This document shows, piece by piece, positions 36,301 to 43,514 of a stretch of 64,000 nucleotides of DNA. The position numbers were made by a program, and so were the translations under genes. The stretch is from JBEHWX01 sp048498995 (lineage in GTDB: Bacteria; Bacteroidota; Ignavibacteria; OLB7): the NCBI GenBank assembly GCA_048498995.1, contig JBEHWX010000001.1, positions 67,037-131,036 of the forward strand. Reading direction: 5' to 3'. Below the pieces are notes generated by a model. That model saw only the letters and a list, made by a program, of their open reading frames with translations. It did not search any database and was not told where the DNA came from. Position 1 is the first letter of the stretch, and each line of letters starts with the position of its first letter.

Positions 36301-36975
36301 GGAGAGGGGATGATGATCGCCGTAGAGATCGACGTCGAGCTGCTGGAAGAGCCTGCGCCAGGAGCGCTCGAAGGCCGAGACCATTTCGTTGTAGACCGAG
36401 CCCTTCTCCTCCAGGCGGAGCGTGCCGTCGGCCGGATTTTCGGTGACGCCGAAGTTCCTGACCTCGCGGCGGATCTCCTCGTCGGTGTAGTCCGGGTGGA
36501 GCAGCGCGTCCAGGCGGGCGTCGAGCTGCTGGTAGAACACGTCGGCGCCGGCGCCGGTGTTGAAGTGATAGCAGGTGCGCCACTGCTGGGTGAAGGCGTT
36601 CGATCCGGCCAGCGACATCGTCTCCATCGCGGCCACGCGACGTCCGCGATTTCCCTTGCCGAGCAGCAGATGCTCCTGCGTGTGCGGCTCTCCCATGTCG
36701 GAGGTCGGGAAGCTGTTGACCCAGATGAAGGCCTGCGGCACCGACTGGATCTGCAGCAGATCGAAGGTGAAGCCGGAGCGCTCGTGGACGAACCGGGCGC
36801 CGATCGGCCGGTCGGCCGCGTCGACGTAGAGGGAGACGGAGCGGAATCCGTTGACGACCTTACCGGGGGAGAGGTCGTTGAGCGTGATCCCCTTCTGCTG
36901 TGCCCATGCCGGGCCCGTCGCCGAGATCAGGAGTGAGCCAAGCGCCGCAGCGAGGAACGGTCGTGCTGCTTTCAT
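33331..36975 (-). CDS. Secreted M16 family zinc metallopeptidase (PreP-like, large)
   Basis: 1214 residues from ATG 36975. The signal peptide is FLAAALGSLLISATGPAWAQ. The inverted zinc motif HxxEH is present as PHTQEHLLLG (His-98, Glu-101, His-102), and the expected third ligand region, about 75 residues on, contains EEIRREVRNFGVTEN. The organisation resembles M16C peptidases (presequence protease/pitrilysin), two homologous halves forming a clamshell, but the protein is about 200 residues longer than usual PreP. Export suggests degradation of peptides in the periplasm or outside the cell. The open frame continues upstream into the next gene's region, but the signal peptide fixes this start. 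Confidence 0.92.
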   Translation of the reverse strand: MKAARPFLAAALGSLLISATGPAWAQQKGITLNDLSPGKVVNGFRSVSLYVDAADRPIGARFVHERSGFTFDLLQIQSVPQAFIWVNSFPTSDMGEPHTQEHLLLGKGNRGRRVAAMETMSLAGSNAFTQQWRTCYHFNTGAGADVFYQQLDARLDALLHPDYTDEEIRREVRNFGVTENPADGTLRLEEKGSVYNEMVSAFERSWRRLFQQLDVDLYGDHHPLSYISGGLPAAIRKMQPEDIRKFHRDHYHLANMGMVGSFPKEMPLAQILERTGQILDRVQPDVAVAGRTMMTEADLPKPAMAPVGTINFVSYPHKNAGQPGPVVFAWPATLELTPKEQLRMELFMQNIASEPGTNLYKVFIDSKSRSMDIGAKEIYGDVSDDQGHPVSIAFTDIPAANLTEEKLKQVRGKIMEEISRLATLPDGSPEIVEFNSRIRSRIVEMGRDYDKFVNSPPGFGFRNTGSAWMSHLDRLARGDGFRKSVTMKSDLDALSAEVAGGKNIWRDLVAKAKLGTTLPYAVAAKADPELLKQEEADRLARNAAEVKRLQEVYKIADAQEAIRHYKAQYDSTSAALEALAQAENPRFIDSPPLTLDDQLEYNVSTLQGNVKMVSSTFDNMTSGTVGLALRLDGVPDRSMVYLSILPDLLTDVGVIRNGKPVSYEQMTEQIRNEILSLTSYFSTNTFTGRAELVMRGAGNNAKETERAVDWMRTALTSPDWRPENLSRIRDVVDADLANLRNTMQGREESWVNNPSQAYFRQDSRIYLSTASFLTRVHNVHRLRWLLREPGTEEDMISFGNFIGALSDLPKMAAGRDEMKALLAALQAEPFNAAAVDEKFRPITETFQRLRPTAKENAIEAIKDIDLTLADIPDGSLAQDLNYLCGQIRDDLRVPPTRALEELNQVRATILHTGNARMFQIASKATQQQVAGDVRALIGALDAKPVQPAPHSAERQIVSRLHDRVADASAPVFVGLVNPNTGSGVFLNSASLTSYQQTDRESLLRFLAAKIFGGSGNHSVFMKTWGAGLAYSNGIGSGAGSGRMSYYAERCPELPQTLRFVTDLVKTSQPDEKILGEYTIAQAFGEFRSASTYESRGEAIAADLADGQTPEVVKTFRRALLDLRKEPSLGAELLKRKDDVYSRVLPGYNGHARNVEGSLFMVIGPEKQMALYEDYLKSTEGADTKLYRLYPRDFWITSDPSADAASRPVDGKVNR

Positions 36976-37463
36976 AGGGTCTCGATCCAGTACTGAATGA
37001 ACGGTAAGTGTAGAGTCTTCCGGGAGCGGACTGTGTCGCGGGGAGCGGGGTGCGAGCGCGGGTTCCGCCACGGACCAGTGGGGGAGGTCGCGTGATCCGA
37101 CCGGCAGAATCGAGAAAGTACATAAATCCGCCAGCCGTCGCGCCGGAAATTCCTTCTCCCCTCCGGACGCCGGCATGAAACCTCCCTTCCACGGCGGGAA
37201 ATCAGGAGCGGACCGGATGGTTCGCGCCGGGCGGCTCTCCGGTGCCGGCTCGGTGCCGGCTCGGTGCCGCGCCGGAGCCGCGTCCGGAGGTCGGGAGCCG
37301 CGATGGAGCAGCCGGAATGAGGGAAGATCCGGAGGAGAATCGGTGGGGAACGGGGATGCTCCGGAGGGGGCGTGGAAGCGGGGATGAAGCTCGCGCACTC
37401 CATCCCCGCGGTCGCCGCCGGCCGTCGGGGCCAGCCGTCGTGGCCGGCCGGCTGGGCCGGACG
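36976..37463. other. Intergenic region upstream of the M16 protease
   Basis: No convincing gene. It contains a short GGTGCCGGCTC direct repeat near 37240-37265 and a stem-loop at 37378-37409 (listed separately). The M16 promoter should lie at the left end, but I see no clear boxes. Confidence 0.4.
37378..37409 (-). terminator. Stem-loop downstream of the YhhQ-type gene
   Basis: GCGGGGATG and CATCCCCGC form a perfect 9-bp stem around a 14-nt loop, about 55 nt past the stop of the leftward gene ending at 37464. Confidence 0.5.
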
Positions 37464-38234
37464 TCAGGTCTCGAGCGAGAAGGGGGTGAAGTCGGTGTTC
37501 CGATCGAAATAATCCTCGTGCTCGACCCGCTTGAGGAAGTTGACGATGCGGTAGGTGACCGGTGTGGCCACCGCCTCCCAGAGCACCTTCACCGCGTAGT
37601 TGGTGAGCATCACCTTGAGGAGCAGACTCGGCTCCCAGAGTCCCATGAACGCCAGCGGATAGAAGACGAGCGTGTCGACCCCCTCGCCGGCGATGGTCGA
37701 GCCGATGGTCCGCACCCAGAGAAGCCGTCCCTCGGAGAAGACCTTCAGCTTGGCCAGCACGTAGGAGTTGACGAACTCGCCGGCCCAGAACGCCAGCAGC
37801 GACGCGGCCACGATCCGCGGGGTCTGGCCGAGCACGGTCTCGTAGGCGGCCTGATCGTTCCATCCCGAGGCCGGTGGCAGCGTGAGCACCACCCAGGTCA
37901 TCAGCGAGGCGAACGCCAGCGCCGCGAAGCCGGCCCAGACCACCTTCCGGGCGCGCTTGTAGCCGTAGACCTCGGTGAGAATGTCGCCGAACAGATAGGA
38001 GATCGGGAAGAAGAGGATGCCGGCGCCGAAGGTGAGGTCCGGGATGTGGATGCCGAGAACGGTCCCTCCGATGGTGCAGACCTTGGCCGGGCCGATCAGG
38101 TTGGAGCAGAGGATCACGGTGACGAAGGCGGCCATCACCAGATCGTAGTATTTGAGACGTGGCCGGGAGGGAGCTCCCTGCGTCTCCGCCGTGGAGGGCG
38201 CCGCGGCCCGCGCCTCGGGTGTGTCGATTGCCAT
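37464..38234 (-). CDS. Queuosine precursor transporter (YhhQ family)
   Basis: 256 residues from ATG 38234. About 30 hydrophilic residues are followed by six or seven TM helices with the family's hallmarks: NLIGPAKVCTIGG, GAGILFFPISYLFGDILTEVYGYKRARKVVWAGF, AFWAGEFVNSYVLAKLKV and GSTIAGEGVDTLVFYPLAF. The family imports queuosine precursors (preQ0/preQ1) for tRNA modification. It is preceded by the aminotransferase with about 175 nt between. Confidence 0.92.
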   Translation of the reverse strand: MAIDTPEARAAAPSTAETQGAPSRPRLKYYDLVMAAFVTVILCSNLIGPAKVCTIGGTVLGIHIPDLTFGAGILFFPISYLFGDILTEVYGYKRARKVVWAGFAALAFASLMTWVVLTLPPASGWNDQAAYETVLGQTPRIVAASLLAFWAGEFVNSYVLAKLKVFSEGRLLWVRTIGSTIAGEGVDTLVFYPLAFMGLWEPSLLLKVMLTNYAVKVLWEAVATPVTYRIVNFLKRVEHEDYFDRNTDFTPFSLET

Positions 38235-38410
38235 GGGAAGAGAATTGGTAGAGAGTTGAGAGTAGGGGCCGCGCCGTCGGCGGAGTCGGGCCGCTCCGCG
38301 GGCGCGCCATCGCAAGGGTACGCCATTGCACGGGCCGGCCGGCGTATCGCTCGGGAACGCGCCGCCCGGATGGCGAAGATAGAAGAGAGAGAAGGGGATC
38401 GCGATGCGCG

Positions 38411-39673
38411 TCAGCGCAGCCGCTTCATCCTTCGCGCCGCCTCCTCGAGCGTTTCCCACTTCTTGCAGAAGCAGAAGCGGATCAGCCCCGCGCCATGCTC
38501 CGGCTCGAGGTAGAACGTGTCGAGCGGGATGGTCGCCACGCCGACGTCGGTCACCAGGCGACGGCTGAAATCGAGGGCGCTTCCGTGACGCTCGCGATCA
38601 TATCGCGCCACGATGAAATAGCTCCCCTCCGGCTCGATCGGATCGAGGCCGGCCTCGGCCAGGGCCTCCATCAGAAAGTCGCGGCGGGCGCGGTAGTCGG
38701 AGGCCAGGCTGGCGAAGTAGTCGTCCGGGAGCGCGAGCGCCGCGGCGATGCCGTGCTGCACCGGCGTGGTGCTGGCGAAGACGGTGAACTGATGCACCCG
38801 CCGGAGCGCCGCCTGCAGCGGCTCCGGACCGATGCCCCACCCGACCTTCCATCCGGTGAAGGAGAAGCTCTTGCCGCCGCTGGAGATCGTCAGCGTCCGC
38901 TCCCACATCCCCGGAAGCGCCGCCAGACGGCGATGCGCGGCGGGGGCGAAGACGATGTGCTCGTAGACCTCGTCGACGATCGCCAGCAGATCGTGCTCCC
39001 GGCAGAGTCCGGCGATCATCTCCAGATCGTTCTGGCCGAGGACGGCGCCGCTCGGGTTGTGCGGCGTGTTGACGAAGATCGCGCGCGTGCGGGGGGTAAT
39101 CGCCGCGCGGAGCTCCTCGGGATCGAAGCGGAAGCCGGGAGCGTGCAGCGTTACCGGCACGGCCACGGCGCCGGCCATCGTGATGCTCGGCACGTACGAA
39201 TCGTACGTCGGCTCGAAGACGATCGCCTCGTCACCCGGCTCCAGGAACGCCATGGCGGCGCAGAAGATCGTCTCGGTGGCCCCGGCGGTAACGGTCACCT
39301 CGCGGTCGGGATCGATGCTCATGCCGTAGAACCGGAGCGCATGCGCGGCGATCGCCTCGCGCAGGCGGGGCTCGCCGTGGGAGATCGCGTACTGGTTCCG
39401 CCCCTCGGCGATGGCCGCGGCAACGATCCTCCCGATCTCGGGCGGTCCGTCGAAGTCCGGGAATCCCTGCCCCAGGTTCACCGCGCCGTGCGCGCGCGCC
39501 AGCGCGCTCATCTCGGCGAAGATCGTGGTGCCGAAGCGTTGGAGACGGCCGGCCATCGGGCGCGCCGTCATCGAGCGCCGTGGCCGGGCGGCGCCGTCGT
39601 GAGGATGAGGCGCCCGGTCGGCGGCGACGGCCGCCTCGGCGAGCGTGGCCGGGTTGGTGGGATCGTTGGTCAT
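38411..39673 (-). CDS. Pyridoxal-phosphate aminotransferase, class I/II (YbdL/kynurenine transaminase-like)
   Basis: 420 residues from ATG 39673. An N-terminal extension of about 35 residues precedes the conserved region GRLQRFGTTIFAEMSALARAHGAVNLGQGFPDFDGP. It has YAISHGEPRLREAIA, VNTPHNPSGAVLG, DEVYEHIVF, the PLP-Lys in TISSGGKSFSFTGWKVGW and an Arg in the C-terminal RFCFCKKWETLEEA. The first region matches methionine/kynurenine/glutamine transaminases. Its start overlaps the stop of the upstream carboxypeptidase by four bases (ATGA), so translation is probably coupled, an odd pairing of an exported peptidase with a cytoplasmic transaminase. Confidence 0.92.
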   Translation of the reverse strand: MTNDPTNPATLAEAAVAADRAPHPHDGAARPRRSMTARPMAGRLQRFGTTIFAEMSALARAHGAVNLGQGFPDFDGPPEIGRIVAAAIAEGRNQYAISHGEPRLREAIAAHALRFYGMSIDPDREVTVTAGATETIFCAAMAFLEPGDEAIVFEPTYDSYVPSITMAGAVAVPVTLHAPGFRFDPEELRAAITPRTRAIFVNTPHNPSGAVLGQNDLEMIAGLCREHDLLAIVDEVYEHIVFAPAAHRRLAALPGMWERTLTISSGGKSFSFTGWKVGWGIGPEPLQAALRRVHQFTVFASTTPVQHGIAAALALPDDYFASLASDYRARRDFLMEALAEAGLDPIEPEGSYFIVARYDRERHGSALDFSRRLVTDVGVATIPLDTFYLEPEHGAGLIRFCFCKKWETLEEAARRMKRLR

Positions 39674-40977
39674 CTTAGAATCGTGATGCTGCTGACGAGA
39701 AGTGTCCGGTCGAACCGGAGCGAGCAGATATAGACGCCGGGGGGAAGCGAGGTCACGCGCCACCGGCTCTCGTGCTCTCCGGCATCCTCCTGCGTGTCGA
39801 CCGGCGTGGCCACCAGGCGGCCGAGCTGGTCGTGAAGCGTTACGGTCACGCGGCCGGGGAGCGGGAGGCGATAGCGGATCGAGATCATCTCCGTGGCCGG
39901 GTTCGGCGCCACCGACATCGTGGCGGCCGCGGCGCGCTCGGCGGCGGTCTCCTCGACGGCGGCCGGCTCGGTGGCGCCGAAGAACGCGCCGATGCCGTGC
40001 AGGATCGCCGAGGCCGTCGAATCGTACATCCCGGCCGAGGAGCAGTTCATGTCCTCATAGGTGAGCGCCAGCACCCCCTCGTGGAAATTGAACCACCACC
40101 AGCTCTCCGGAAAATGCGTCGGCGTGGAATCGCCCCAGCTCCGGTAGAAATCCCACGGCTCGATGCCGACCGGGAACCAGGCCCTGACCTGGCTGATGAA
40201 GCGCTGCTGCAGCTCGGCGAATCCCGCGGAGGTGCCGGAGGCTTCGTGGTAGACGAAGTAGCGCTTGCAGAGTCCGGCCGAGTGAAGGTTCAGCGCCAGG
40301 TCGATCGGCCGCGCGCCGGACATCAGCTCGGTGAACCGGCGCTTGAGCGTGGCCACCTCCGGCTCCATCGGATCCTTGTCCCACCCCCGCTCGAGGTCGA
40401 TGTCGTGCGCGTTTTCGCGCGGCTTCTCCAGCTCCACGCCGTCCGGGTTGTACATCGGCACGATGTCGAACACGAAGCGCTCGCGAAGGCGCGCGGCGAA
40501 GGGATCGTCGGAGAGTAGGAGGGAGATGATCTCGTTGACCACCCGCGTTCCCTGCACCTCGTTCGGATGGGTGCGCGCGTGCATGAACACGCGGCGCTTC
40601 GTTGCCAGCGACGTGGAGCGATCGGTGATCTCCAGCTGCCAGAGCGCGCGGTTCTCCACGCTGGCGCCGATCGAGTCGATGGTGACCCACCGGCTCCGTC
40701 CCCAGCGGACCAGGTCGCCGAGGAGGTCGGCGTAGCCGTAGCCCCACTGGGGCACGCTGAGCATCAGCCAGCTTCGGTAGGAAGCCGGGGGCGCGGCGCA
40801 CTTCTGGCAGATGCCGCGGATGCCATCATCGTACTCCTCGGGGTAGGGGGTTCCTTCCTGCGCGCGGAGCGCGGCCGTGCCGAAGGCGGCCGTGCCGAGT
40901 GTGGCCGTGCCGAGCACGGCCGCGAGGGCCAGCGTGGCCAGGGGGGAGCTTCGGAGAAACCGTCTCGTTCGATCCAT
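39670..40977 (-). CDS. Secreted M14 zinc carboxypeptidase with T9SS sorting domain
   Basis: 435 residues. The signal peptide contains a three-fold imperfect repeat (GTATL-GTAAF-GTAAL). The catalytic domain has the zinc motif HxxE in ARTHPNEVQGTR, the substrate-binding segment MYNPDGVELEKPRENAHDIDLERGW, a third-ligand His in LALNLHSAG, and a Glu in LTYEDMN near the expected catalytic position. The C-terminus is a sorting domain (SVAPNPATEMISIRYRLPLPG ... PPGVYICSLRF). Role: exported carboxypeptidase trimming peptides. It overlaps the downstream aminotransferase by four bases. Confidence 0.92.
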   Translation of the reverse strand: MDRTRRFLRSSPLATLALAAVLGTATLGTAAFGTAALRAQEGTPYPEEYDDGIRGICQKCAAPPASYRSWLMLSVPQWGYGYADLLGDLVRWGRSRWVTIDSIGASVENRALWQLEITDRSTSLATKRRVFMHARTHPNEVQGTRVVNEIISLLLSDDPFAARLRERFVFDIVPMYNPDGVELEKPRENAHDIDLERGWDKDPMEPEVATLKRRFTELMSGARPIDLALNLHSAGLCKRYFVYHEASGTSAGFAELQQRFISQVRAWFPVGIEPWDFYRSWGDSTPTHFPESWWWFNFHEGVLALTYEDMNCSSAGMYDSTASAILHGIGAFFGATEPAAVEETAAERAAAATMSVAPNPATEMISIRYRLPLPGRVTVTLHDQLGRLVATPVDTQEDAGEHESRWRVTSLPPGVYICSLRFDRTLLVSSITILR

Positions 40978-41085
40978 GCGTCATCACCTCTCCATATCGT
41001 GAGCTCATCATGCGGGCCGGGGAAGATAACCGAAGCGGGGATGCGGTGGAAACGGCGAGACGATGGCGAGAAGCCAGGGAGAGGA

Positions 41086-41607
41086 TTATTCGGAATCGAG
41101 GGCGAAGCCGATCATCAGCGCGGCGAATGGATGGACGGTATTGATGTTCCCGATGAGGGCGGCGCTGATGCCCACCGCCTGCGGCCGCCTGCTGAAGAGA
41201 ATGTTGGCGCGGGTCTCGACGGCCATGCCGATCGTCCGGCGCGCCTCGGACATCCCCGGCAACGATTCCACGTAAGCCAGACCGACCGAGGCGGTGACCA
41301 TCGGATCGGCGCCGAGCGTGCCGGTGCCGCAGAGGAGCGCGAGCTCCAGCGCGGCAAGCGCCGGCCAGTCCTCGCTCTTCAATCCGACGCCCACGCAGAC
41401 CGCGCGCGCCGACCAGATCAGCGTGCCCCGGGCGTAGTTGGCGCCGGCCAGGGCCGTCAGCCCCTTCCCGTTCGTGCCGATGCCGGCGTTGACATAGATC
41501 CAGAACCGATGTTCGTTCGCGCTGTCGGCCGCCTGCGCGCGAGCGGTCGCGGCGGGAGCCGCGAGGATCGCGAGCATCAGCGGGAGTACGAGTAGTGTCG
41601 GCTTCAT
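41086..41607 (-). CDS. Small exported protein, possible outer-membrane barrel
   Basis: 173 residues from ATG 41607. A signal peptide (LLVLPLMLAILAAPAATARAQ) is followed by about 145 residues rich in Gly/Ala with alternating hydrophobic residues (FWIYVNAGIGTNGKGLTALAGANYARG, TASVGLAYVESLPG, AVGISAALIGNINTV). The protein ends FAALMIGFALDSE, suggestive of a small beta-barrel. No family recognised. It is separated from the M14 gene by about 110 nt, same direction. Confidence 0.75.
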   Translation of the reverse strand: MKPTLLVLPLMLAILAAPAATARAQAADSANEHRFWIYVNAGIGTNGKGLTALAGANYARGTLIWSARAVCVGVGLKSEDWPALAALELALLCGTGTLGADPMVTASVGLAYVESLPGMSEARRTIGMAVETRANILFSRRPQAVGISAALIGNINTVHPFAALMIGFALDSE

Positions 41608-41693
41608 GACCGGGAGACATCGAACGGGCGCGAGTGTAACCTCGGGAGAAGGAGAGTCGATGCGCGCCACGGGGGAGCGGCTGGCCATCAATG

Positions 41694-41728
41694 CCGACGG
41701 GCCGCGGAGGGAATCCGCGGCCCGTCGG
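41694..41728 (-). terminator. 15-bp stem-loop downstream of slipin
   Basis: CCGACGGGCCGCGGA pairs perfectly with TCCGCGGCCCGTCGG around GGGAA, 30 nt past the stop of the leftward slipin gene. Confidence 0.7.
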
Positions 41729-41757
41729 AGGTCATCGAGATATGTCGCTTCGGAGGA

Positions 41758-42750
41758 TCAGGAGATCTCCGGACCGTTCGTGGGAGCCGTGGGGGGAGCG
41801 CCGGCCGGAGCCGTGCCGGTACCGGTGAGCATCTGCTGCTGGAGCGCGGCGGTTCCCATCAGACCGCCCATTCCCATCGACTCGACCGCGGAGCTCGGCA
41901 CCAGCATCAGCGCCCCCTTCTCCTTCAATCCCTCGTAGAGCATGTTCATCGCGCGCAGGTGGAGCGCCGTCGGGTTGTTGTGATACGAGGCGGCGGCCCG
42001 CTCGAACATGTGCGCTATCTCCACCTCGGCCTCGCCGAGGATGATGCGCGCCTGCTTCTCGCGCGCCGCCTGCGCCTCGCGCGACATCGCGTCCTGCAGC
42101 GAGGTGGGGATCACCACGTCCCGCATCTCCACGGAGTGGACCGTGACGCCCCACGGGGTGGAGCGCTGGTCGATCAGCTCCTGCAGCTCGGTCTCGATCC
42201 GCTCGCGGCCGCGGAGCAGCTCGGTGAGCGACGTGCGGCCGATGATATCCCGGAGCGCGGTCTGTGCGGCCCAGCTCACCGCCTGCGCGTAGTCCTGCAC
42301 CTCGAGCGCCGCCTTCTCCGCGTCGAATACCATCCAGAAGAGGACGGCGTCCACGTTGACCGGGACGGTGTCCGAGGTAAGGGTCTCCTCGGCGGCGAAG
42401 CTCGTGGTGATCGTCCGCTGATCGACCCAGGAGGAGACGGTCTCGAAGAAGGGGATCACCCAGAAGAGGCCGGGGCCACGCAGGCCGACGTAGCGGCCGA
42501 GCCGGAGCACGACGGCGCGCTCCCATTGCCGCGCGACCTTCGGCGACTGCATGGCCGCGAGTCCGGCCAGCGCGCCGACGAGGATGCCGGCGGGATTCCG
42601 GTCGGCGACGGTCCACGCGGCGCCGGCGCCGATGCCGATCAGAAGAAAGAGAATCGCGACGACGTTGACGCGGGGCATGTCCGCCTTGCGGGCAAGGCGT
42701 GCTTCCCGGTTGGCGATGATATTGGCGGCGATCGTTCCCTTGAGTGCCAT
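41758..42750 (-). CDS. Slipin/stomatin-like SPFH protein
   Basis: 330 residues from ATG 42750. An N-terminal hydrophobic hairpin (VVAILFLLIGIGAGAAW ... GILVGALAGLAAM) is followed by the SPFH domain (WERAVVLRLGRYVGLRGPGLFWVIPFFETVSSWVDQRTITTSF). The slipin signature YAQAVSWAAQTALRDIIGRTSLTELL comes next, then the helical region RDVVIPTSLQDAMSREAQAAREKQARIILGEAEV, and a Gly/Pro/Thr-rich tail. It probably forms membrane-associated oligomers in microdomains. It starts four bases after the GntR-type gene's stop, so the two are co-transcribed and likely respond to the same envelope or solute signal. Confidence 0.92.
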   Translation of the reverse strand: MALKGTIAANIIANREARLARKADMPRVNVVAILFLLIGIGAGAAWTVADRNPAGILVGALAGLAAMQSPKVARQWERAVVLRLGRYVGLRGPGLFWVIPFFETVSSWVDQRTITTSFAAEETLTSDTVPVNVDAVLFWMVFDAEKAALEVQDYAQAVSWAAQTALRDIIGRTSLTELLRGRERIETELQELIDQRSTPWGVTVHSVEMRDVVIPTSLQDAMSREAQAAREKQARIILGEAEVEIAHMFERAAASYHNNPTALHLRAMNMLYEGLKEKGALMLVPSSAVESMGMGGLMGTAALQQQMLTGTGTAPAGAPPTAPTNGPEIS

Positions 42751-42754
42751 TGTC

Positions 42755-43135
42755 TTACTCTCCAGTGCGTCTCTGTTGCAGATGTTCGATGATCTGTTCG
42801 AGTGAGAACCCGAGCGCGGCGGCCTCGGCGATGAACCGGTCGGCGGCCTGGCGAAGCGCGGGCGCGCTATCGCGGCGCGAAGGCACCGCCGCGGGCTCCA
42901 GCACGAATGTCCCCACTCCACGTCGCGTCTCGACCACGCCGCCACGCTCCAGCTCCGCGTACACCTTCGCGACGGTGTTGGCGTTGATGCGGAGATCGAC
43001 GGCGAGCTGGCGGACGGTGGGGAGCTTCTCTCCCGGCTTCAGCCGTCCGGTCGCGATCGCCGCGCGGATGCCCCGCTCGAGCTGAACGTAGATCGGTGTG
43101 CCGTCTCCGGCGTCGATGTGAAGGAAGGATGTCAT
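42755..43135 (-). CDS. GntR family regulator, YtrA subfamily
   Basis: 126 residues. A winged HTH of GntR type (PIYVQLERGIRAAIATGRLKPGEKLPTVRQLAVDLRINANTVAKVYAELERGGVVETRRGVGTFV) is followed by a short C-terminal helical region (FIAEAAALGFSLEQIIEHLQQRR). This is the minimal YtrA architecture without a large effector domain. A symmetric sequence at 43139-43164, just upstream of the ATG, is the likely autoregulatory operator. The operon partner is slipin. Confidence 0.93.
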   Translation of the reverse strand: MTSFLHIDAGDGTPIYVQLERGIRAAIATGRLKPGEKLPTVRQLAVDLRINANTVAKVYAELERGGVVETRRGVGTFVLEPAAVPSRRDSAPALRQAADRFIAEAAALGFSLEQIIEHLQQRRTGE

Positions 43136-43138
43136 TTC

Positions 43139-43164
43139 ACTATTGTACTACAACAATAGTACAA
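43139..43164 (-). promoter_or_regulatory. Overlapping inverted repeats, candidate GntR operator/promoter
   Basis: ACTATTGT (43139-43146) with ACAATAGT (43153-43160), and TTGTACT (43143-43149) with AGTACAA (43158-43164), are two interlocked perfect inverted repeats. They start four bases upstream of the GntR ATG, in an A/T-rich patch within otherwise GC-rich DNA. Placement fits repression by blocking promoter and start site. Confidence 0.7.
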
Positions 43165-43359
43165 GGAAAGTTTCAGGAAAAAAAGCGGCATAACCTCCCG
43201 CGTCGGCGTTCGCCCCACCGGGGGTGGCACGTGAAGGATGTGATGGCGCGGGATGCGGTGATGTGACGAGCTGCCGCGGAGACGCGGATGGGAAGAGCGT
43301 GGGGTGAAGGTATCCCACCGATGCGTGAGGATCGACGGGGTCGACCGTCGCGCGCTTTC

Positions 43360-43390
43360 CGTGTGGGCCGCCACGGTGGCGGCCCACACG
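43360..43390. repeat. Near-perfect 31-bp GC-rich palindrome
   Basis: CGTGTGGGCCGCCAC, one central G, then GTGGCGGCCCACACG. It lies in the gap between the GntR gene start and the kinase stop. It may be a REP-type palindrome or a transcript-end hairpin for the leftward kinase gene, though it is about 125 nt past that stop. Confidence 0.6.
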
Positions 43391-43465
43391 ATTCGAACGC
43401 CGTCGCGGAGCGGTTATCGGCCGCGGCGACCATCCCGCGTGCAAGGTTCTGGAGCAGCGGGAGCC

Positions 43466-43514
43466 GGGTCCGGCAGTGATTTCATCATTCCGCGTTCATC
43501 ATTCTCAATTCTCT
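43466..43514 (-). repeat. GAGAATT element directly after the kinase stop
   Basis: Minus strand: the kinase TGA is followed directly by AGAGAATTGAGAATGATGAA, then GGAATGATGAAATCACTGCC and GGACCCG. The ATGAAATCACTGCCGGACCCG stretch is identical to the core of the array at 2162-2660, about 41 kb away. Confidence 0.85.

Noticed and set aside
33265..36936. A very long plus-strand open frame opposite the M16 protease
   Set aside because: The minus strand has a signal peptide, the HxxEH motif and family similarity; the plus frame is a GC-rich antisense shadow of low complexity.
33331..38331. One continuous minus-strand frame that would fuse the M16 protease to sequence further upstream
   Set aside because: A signal peptide begins at 36975, and the YhhQ-type gene occupies 37464-38234 in another frame. 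The frame is open only because stops are rare in GC-rich DNA.
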